DNA of 9,120 nucleotides from Propionibacteriaceae bacterium (GTDB lineage: Bacteria > Actinomycetota > Actinomycetes > Propionibacteriales > Propionibacteriaceae), in assembly GCA_031260385.1 (NCBI GenBank), contig JAIRKB010000280.1, positions 1-9,120 on the forward strand, given 5' to 3'. Below are positions 6,539 to 9,120 of this stretch, piece after piece (positions within the stretch are counted from its first letter, which is position 1; each line of letters opens with the position of its first letter). The notes under the pieces were generated by a model. It searched no databases. It saw only the letters and a program-made list of their open reading frames with translations, and was not told the origin of the DNA. Position numbers and translations under genes: made by a program.

Positions 6539-6651
6539 TTCTTCTAGATGACCTGACCTTCACACCGCTGATTATCCTGACCGTCGTCGCCGCCGCACTC
6601 ACCGCCTGCGGCCTAGTGTTCTACAAAAACCGCGACACTGTGATGGCCTAA
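6511..6651 (+). pseudogene. 46-codon ORF, possible remnant of an ABC-2 permease C-terminus
   Basis: GTG 6511 follows TTGGAGAAAC, a fair ribosome binding site, and the frame ends at TAA 6649-6651. The first 9 or so codons lie in the inverted-repeat element. The rest encodes one membrane helix (LIILTVVAAALTACGLVFY) followed by KNRDTVMA. A last helix ending in a G(L/F)..(F/Y)..RD motif near the C-terminus is characteristic of ABC-2 type transporter permeases. The simplest reading is therefore that this is the tail of a permease gene whose upstream part was lost, with the inverted repeat at the break. It may still be translated as a small single-pass membrane protein. No ATP-binding partner gene is in view. 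Confidence 0.4.
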
Positions 6652-6807
6652 CGAAACGCAGGGACGGTTCCGATGTTCCTGCTTGCCAACAGGTGTGTCA
6701 GAGTGGTGAATCGAGCGAAACGTCATGACTACGAGAGACACCAGACCCGTCCTGGGGTTTGGAACATGTATGTTGAGGTCATTTCGACTGACCTTCAGGT
6801 CTCCGAC

Positions 6808-7254
6808 CTAGCCGAAGAGCTTACTGAGGCCACCCTTTTTCTTCCAGCCTTGGTTTGCCAGATAGTCCCGTAATGGTTGTTTTAGCATGGTCGAATCGAT
6901 TTCCGTCTGCATGCCCTTCTGACCAGGGGTCCACGAGAACTCCTTGCGTGACGAGTTACCAGAGAAGCCAGACTTTGAAAACCCGAGCCCGACGCCGCCG
7001 CCGGGGGCCCGTCCGACGGTCATCGCGGTCGAAGTCTCCTGAGTGCGCTCGGTGTAGCTGCCATCAGAGTTCAAGGTGACGATGAAACGAAACTCTTGGA
7101 CCGCTTGAGTCACCGACGTTACAGGCCAAACAGTCTGATCCTCCCACATCCAACGCCCAATGATCGAGGCGTTCTCCACGTAATAACAAAATGGCTGCCC
7201 CGGTCGGTTCAACCAAGCCACACCCGCTAGGGTTTCAGGGATACTACTTGCCAT
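6808..7254 (-). CDS. Unrecognised 148-residue protein
   Basis: I do not recognise the family. The ATG at 7254 is preceded by GGAGG with a 7-base spacer, the best ribosome binding site in this half of the window, so translation is likely. It is a soluble-looking protein without signal peptide. Residues 1-70 are rich in aromatics (FCYYVENASIIGRWMWEDQ) with strand-like stretches (FRFIVTLNSDGSYTE). A Gly/Ser-rich flexible middle follows (about 79-102, GRAPGGGVGLGFSKSGFSGN), then a charged helical end, LRDYLANQGWKKK, and a terminal GGLSKLFG. It stands alone on its strand; the upstream 370 bases hold only repeats and promoter-like sequence. Two small inverted repeats of AGGTC (6776-6809) overlap its 3' end and might help termination. 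Confidence 0.65.
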   Translation of the reverse strand: MASSIPETLAGVAWLNRPGQPFCYYVENASIIGRWMWEDQTVWPVTSVTQAVQEFRFIVTLNSDGSYTERTQETSTAMTVGRAPGGGVGLGFSKSGFSGNSSRKEFSWTPGQKGMQTEIDSTMLKQPLRDYLANQGWKKKGGLSKLFG

Positions 7255-7356
7255 AATAATGCCTCCGTTCGCCTAGTCGTATTGTAACTCATTGCCGTGG
7301 TAAAACTCCTTGGATTACTGGTTCTTTGGCTTTCCCCCAAGACAAAACCATAAGCA

Positions 7357-7459
7357 CCAGGGGGAGGTTTCTGGTGGTGCAAGCTCCGAACGCGCGCCAG
7401 CACTTCAATAATTGATTCTGCCTTCGCAGGAATCTGCACCATCAGAAACGTCCCCCTGG
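7357..7459. repeat. Long inverted repeat, 24-base arms with 55-base loop
   Basis: Arms 7357-7380 and 7436-7459 are inverted copies over 24 bases with two mismatches, beginning CCAGGGGGA outward on each side. The sequence is unrelated to the 6445-6538 repeat, but size and geometry are similar, so it could be another miniature element or a large RNA stem-loop. It lies in the 374-base gap 7255-7628. On the minus strand there is an open frame across it (7227-7493) that has no ribosome binding site and no recognisable product, so I do not call it a gene. The rest of 7255-7511 shows nothing but a TACAAT-like -10 (minus strand, near 7285) that could serve the 6808-7254 gene. Confidence 0.55.
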
Positions 7460-7511
7460 CACCACTGATGTGTTTATGCTTGTCAACTGGCATGTAAGTC
7501 GTCTGGAAACC

Positions 7512-7542
7512 TTGACATGGTTACCTAGCCCCCGGGTACAGT
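7512..7542 (+). promoter_or_regulatory. Candidate promoter of the small peptide gene
   Basis: A perfect TTGACA (7512-7517) is followed after 19 bases by TACAGT (7537-7542), four of six for a -10 box. The spacing is longer than the optimal 17, so it would be a weak or activated promoter. It points toward the 26-residue ORF starting at 7629. Confidence 0.35.
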
Positions 7543-7580
7543 TGTCAATACGGTAAGTCATTATTAAGGATCTTTTGAAC

Positions 7581-7602
7581 GTGAGTTGGCGCGTCAACTC
7601 AC
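7581..7602. promoter_or_regulatory. Short perfect palindrome upstream of the peptide gene
   Basis: GTGAGTTG (7581-7588) and CAACTCAC (7595-7602) form an 8-bp perfect inverted repeat around GCGCGT, ending 13 bases before the AAGGAG ribosome binding site. It may be an operator for a dimeric regulator or a leader hairpin that affects translation. Confidence 0.4.
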
Positions 7603-7628
7603 CAAACACAACAAAAAGGAGCGCTCTG

Positions 7629-7709
7629 GTGAAACGAATCATTACGTCACTGAGTATCATGACTGCCTTGATCCTAGGCATTTCCGGTTTGCAGGTGCTA
7701 CATCACTAA
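7629..7709 (+). CDS. 26-residue hydrophobic peptide gene
   Basis: GTG 7629 follows AAGGAG (7616-7621) with a 7-base spacer, close to an ideal ribosome binding site. The frame ends at TAA 7707-7709. The product is a basic start (MKR), one hydrophobic helix (IITSLSIMTALILGISGL) and a short polar end, QVLHH. Such a peptide could be a membrane-acting small protein, a type I toxin, a secreted signalling-peptide precursor, or a leader peptide for the membrane gene downstream. It is enclosed by a candidate promoter, a palindrome and a strong hairpin, which makes a self-contained short transcript likely. No antisense RNA gene can be shown. Family unknown. Confidence 0.5.
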   Translation: MKRIITSLSIMTALILGISGLQVLHH

Positions 7710-7726
7710 GTGAGCCGTAGTAATCG

Positions 7727-7769
7727 ACTGGGTGCGTGCCTCAGGTGGTCTCTGAGGCACGCACCCAGT
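7727..7769 (+). terminator. 18-bp perfect hairpin after the peptide gene
   Basis: Positions 7727-7744 and 7752-7769 are perfectly complementary over 18 bp with a 7-base loop (GTGGTCT), 17 bases after the peptide stop codon. The stem is GC-rich. It is followed by GCAAAAAATC rather than U residues on the plus strand; a T run lies on the other side in minus-strand orientation. It most likely terminates the short peptide transcript as a U-less terminator, which would separate it from the DUF2079 gene. Confidence 0.6.
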
Positions 7770-7796
7770 GCAAAAAATCTGGGGATATCAACCGGG

Positions 7797-9120
7797 TTGG
7801 GGACTCGTTGCGGTTCCTGGCTGACCGACCGATCAGTGCTCGCTGCGAGGCTAATTGTCCCTGGGGTTTTCTGGGTGCTGTATAGCGTTATTTCCCTGAC
7901 CAGATTTGCACGGTATCAGTCGGGGTTCGACCTCGGATTATTCGTACAGGCCGTCCAGGCTTACAGCAACGCTGATACACCAATAGTTTCGTTGAAAGCG
8001 CAGGAACCATTCAACGTCTTGGGGGATCATTTTTCACCAATGATCGCTCTCATCGCTCCGCTCTACCATCTAGCACCAAACGCACAAACGCTCCTTGTCG
8101 TACAAGCAGGCCTGTTCGCGTACTCAGTAAGTTTGGTCGGGCAGACCGCACTCGACATGCTTGGCCGACAGTATGCTGCGCCGATTGCTGCGAGCTATGG
8201 CGCTTCATGGGCTATCCTGGCGGCTGTCGTGTTCGACTTCCACGAGATCACTTTCGCTGTCCCCCTGCTGATTCTGGCGATAAACGCTGCCCGGAAAGAG
8301 CGCTGGGGCTGGCTAGCGCTGTGGTGTGTGCTGCTGTGGCTAACCAAGGAAGATTCGACCTTCCTAGTCGGCGGGATTGCTCTCATGTTGCTCGCTAGGC
8401 GGCGATTTGTCGCCGGACTGATTCTGGGTGCGAGCAGCCTCACCGCCTTTATTTTCCTAGTACGCGTTATCATCCCCCATTTCAGTTACTCAGGCACCTA
8501 CACCTACCTGAGCGACATGCCAAGTGATGCCAACACTCTCGTGCACAACGCCTTAAACGCAGTCTTACAACCCGAGTTCTGGATCATCGCTAGCCTTATC
8601 CTCGGAACCTGCGCCCCAGGCCTGCGATCCGCCATCATGTTAGTCCCGATCCCGACTCTCTTGTCGCGTTTCGTCACTGATAACCCCGCATACTGGTCAC
8701 CGTCATTCCATTATCAAGCCACAGTGTTCACCGCCTGTTTCCTTGCCCTCATTGCAGGATGGGCCAAGGTGATATCGAACAATCGAAACCCCCAGCGAAT
8801 CCGTAAACTCTTCCTCGGTCACCTTCTTGGATTAGTCTTGGTATCTGTTTCAATCACGCAAGCCATCTGGGGCTGGCCATCATTACTTGGCACATCACCA
8901 CCACCCAACAAAGTCGAATCCTTCCACCGAGTGCTCGATGCCGTGCCACCCGGCGTCGCCATAGTCGCCGACACCTACGCGATCGCACACTTAGTCGACA
9001 CCAACACCGTCTACCTAGCGACACCATCCTGGACCGACTCCGTCGGTCAACCACTCAGAGCGAACTGGGTTCTTCTCGACCAAACCAGTCCAGCCCAAAA
9101 CAACCCCTCAACATCCTGGG
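7797..9120 (+). CDS. DUF2079 polytopic membrane protein, 3' end beyond window
   Basis: The frame stays open from the TAA at 7707 to the end of the window, so at least 440 residues are visible and the C-terminus is missing. The family signature motifs are present in order: FDLGLF (codons from 7926), LGDHFSP, DFHEI (from 8235), LTKEDS (AAG 8346) and FHYQA (from 8706). Several hydrophobic segments of about 20 residues alternate with basic loops, and a soluble-looking part begins after about 8900. DUF2079 proteins are integral membrane proteins thought to resemble GT-C glycosyltransferases; the substrate is unknown. The start is uncertain: TTG 7797 has TGGGGA 11 bases upstream, GTG 7836 lies closer to the first membrane helix, and GTG 7710 would translate through the 18-bp hairpin and is unlikely. 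Confidence 0.85.
   Translation, partial: MGTRCGSWLTDRSVLAARLIVPGVFWVLYSVISLTRFARYQSGFDLGLFVQAVQAYSNADTPIVSLKAQEPFNVLGDHFSPMIALIAPLYHLAPNAQTLLVVQAGLFAYSVSLVGQTALDMLGRQYAAPIAASYGASWAILAAVVFDFHEITFAVPLLILAINAARKERWGWLALWCVLLWLTKEDSTFLVGGIALMLLARRRFVAGLILGASSLTAFIFLVRVIIPHFSYSGTYTYLSDMPSDANTLVHNALNAVLQPEFWIIASLILGTCAPGLRSAIMLVPIPTLLSRFVTDNPAYWSPSFHYQATVFTACFLALIAGWAKVISNNRNPQRIRKLFLGHLLGLVLVSVSITQAIWGWPSLLGTSPPPNKVESFHRVLDAVPPGVAIVADTYAIAHLVDTNTVYLATPSWTDSVGQPLRANWVLLDQTSPAQNNPSTSW

Noticed and set aside
6673..6873. Plus-strand open frame of 66 codons
   Set aside because: Only a weak upstream AGGGA; composition is unlike neighbouring proteins and its last third lies antisense to the well-supported 6808-7254 gene.
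7227..7493. Minus-strand open frame of 88 codons upstream of the 148-residue gene
   Set aside because: No ribosome binding site before its ATG, no recognisable family, overlaps the next gene start, and it runs through the long inverted repeat; more likely chance.
7442..7681. Minus-strand open frame antisense to the 26-residue peptide
   Set aside because: Lies across promoter-like, palindromic and peptide-coding sequence, with no recognisable product; treated as a shadow.
7710..7796. DUF2079 start at GTG 7710, directly after the peptide stop codon
   Set aside because: Translation would run through the 18-bp hairpin, the extra residues resemble no membrane-protein start, and there is no ribosome binding site.

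Overview
The window looks like an Actinomycetota chromosome of moderate GC content, probably from an Actinomycetales or Propionibacteriales-type lineage. The clues are GTG and TTG starts, a cell-wall sorting signal of the LAxTG type (LARTG), a DUF2079-type polytopic membrane protein, and several hairpins that lack a U-tract. I cannot name the genus. No rRNA, tRNA, CRISPR array, intact insertion sequence or replication origin is visible.

Layout. 1-336 (+) is the C-terminal end of a cell-wall-anchored surface protein with an Ig-like repeat. 396-1223 (+) is a membrane-anchored metallophosphoesterase. 1374-3952 (+) is a tightly coupled two-gene operon with its own promoter. Its first gene is a Ro60/TROVE-like protein with a C-terminal von Willebrand A domain. 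The second, which overlaps it by 4 bases, ends in a Fis-type helix-turn-helix and resembles proteins annotated ARPP-2. This is the most interesting unit here: an RNA-binding Ro-type protein paired with an uncharacterised, probably DNA-binding partner.

4103-5528 holds two divergent, poorly characterised genes: a short beta-helix protein built of GDL-type repeats (-), and an unrecognised alpha-helical protein (+). Both look like accessory cargo and could be orphan immunity-type proteins. 5686-6297 (-) is a NYN-domain (LabA/DUF88-like) predicted ribonuclease. Its leader carries a GC-rich hairpin, and a pair of 11-bp direct repeats lies upstream of its promoter.

6445-6538 is a near-perfect inverted repeat that looks like a miniature mobile element. 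It supplies the start of a 46-codon ORF whose remainder resembles the broken-off C-terminus of an ABC-2 transporter permease. 6808-7254 (-) is an unrecognised 148-residue protein with an excellent ribosome binding site. 7255-7628 has no gene I accept, but holds a second long inverted repeat (7357-7459), a candidate promoter and a short palindrome. They lead to a 26-residue hydrophobic peptide gene (7629-7709), closed by an 18-bp perfect hairpin. 7797 to the end (+) is the 5' part of a DUF2079 membrane protein that runs off the window.

How they work together: only the TROVE/vWA and HTH-protein pair shows clear co-function (overlap, shared promoter). TROVE and NYN proteins both belong to RNA-metabolism families, but they are about 1.7 kb apart on opposite strands, so any link between them is speculation. 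The surface protein and the DUF2079 protein are cell-envelope genes that bracket an accessory stretch marked by unknown ORFs, inverted repeats and a gene remnant.
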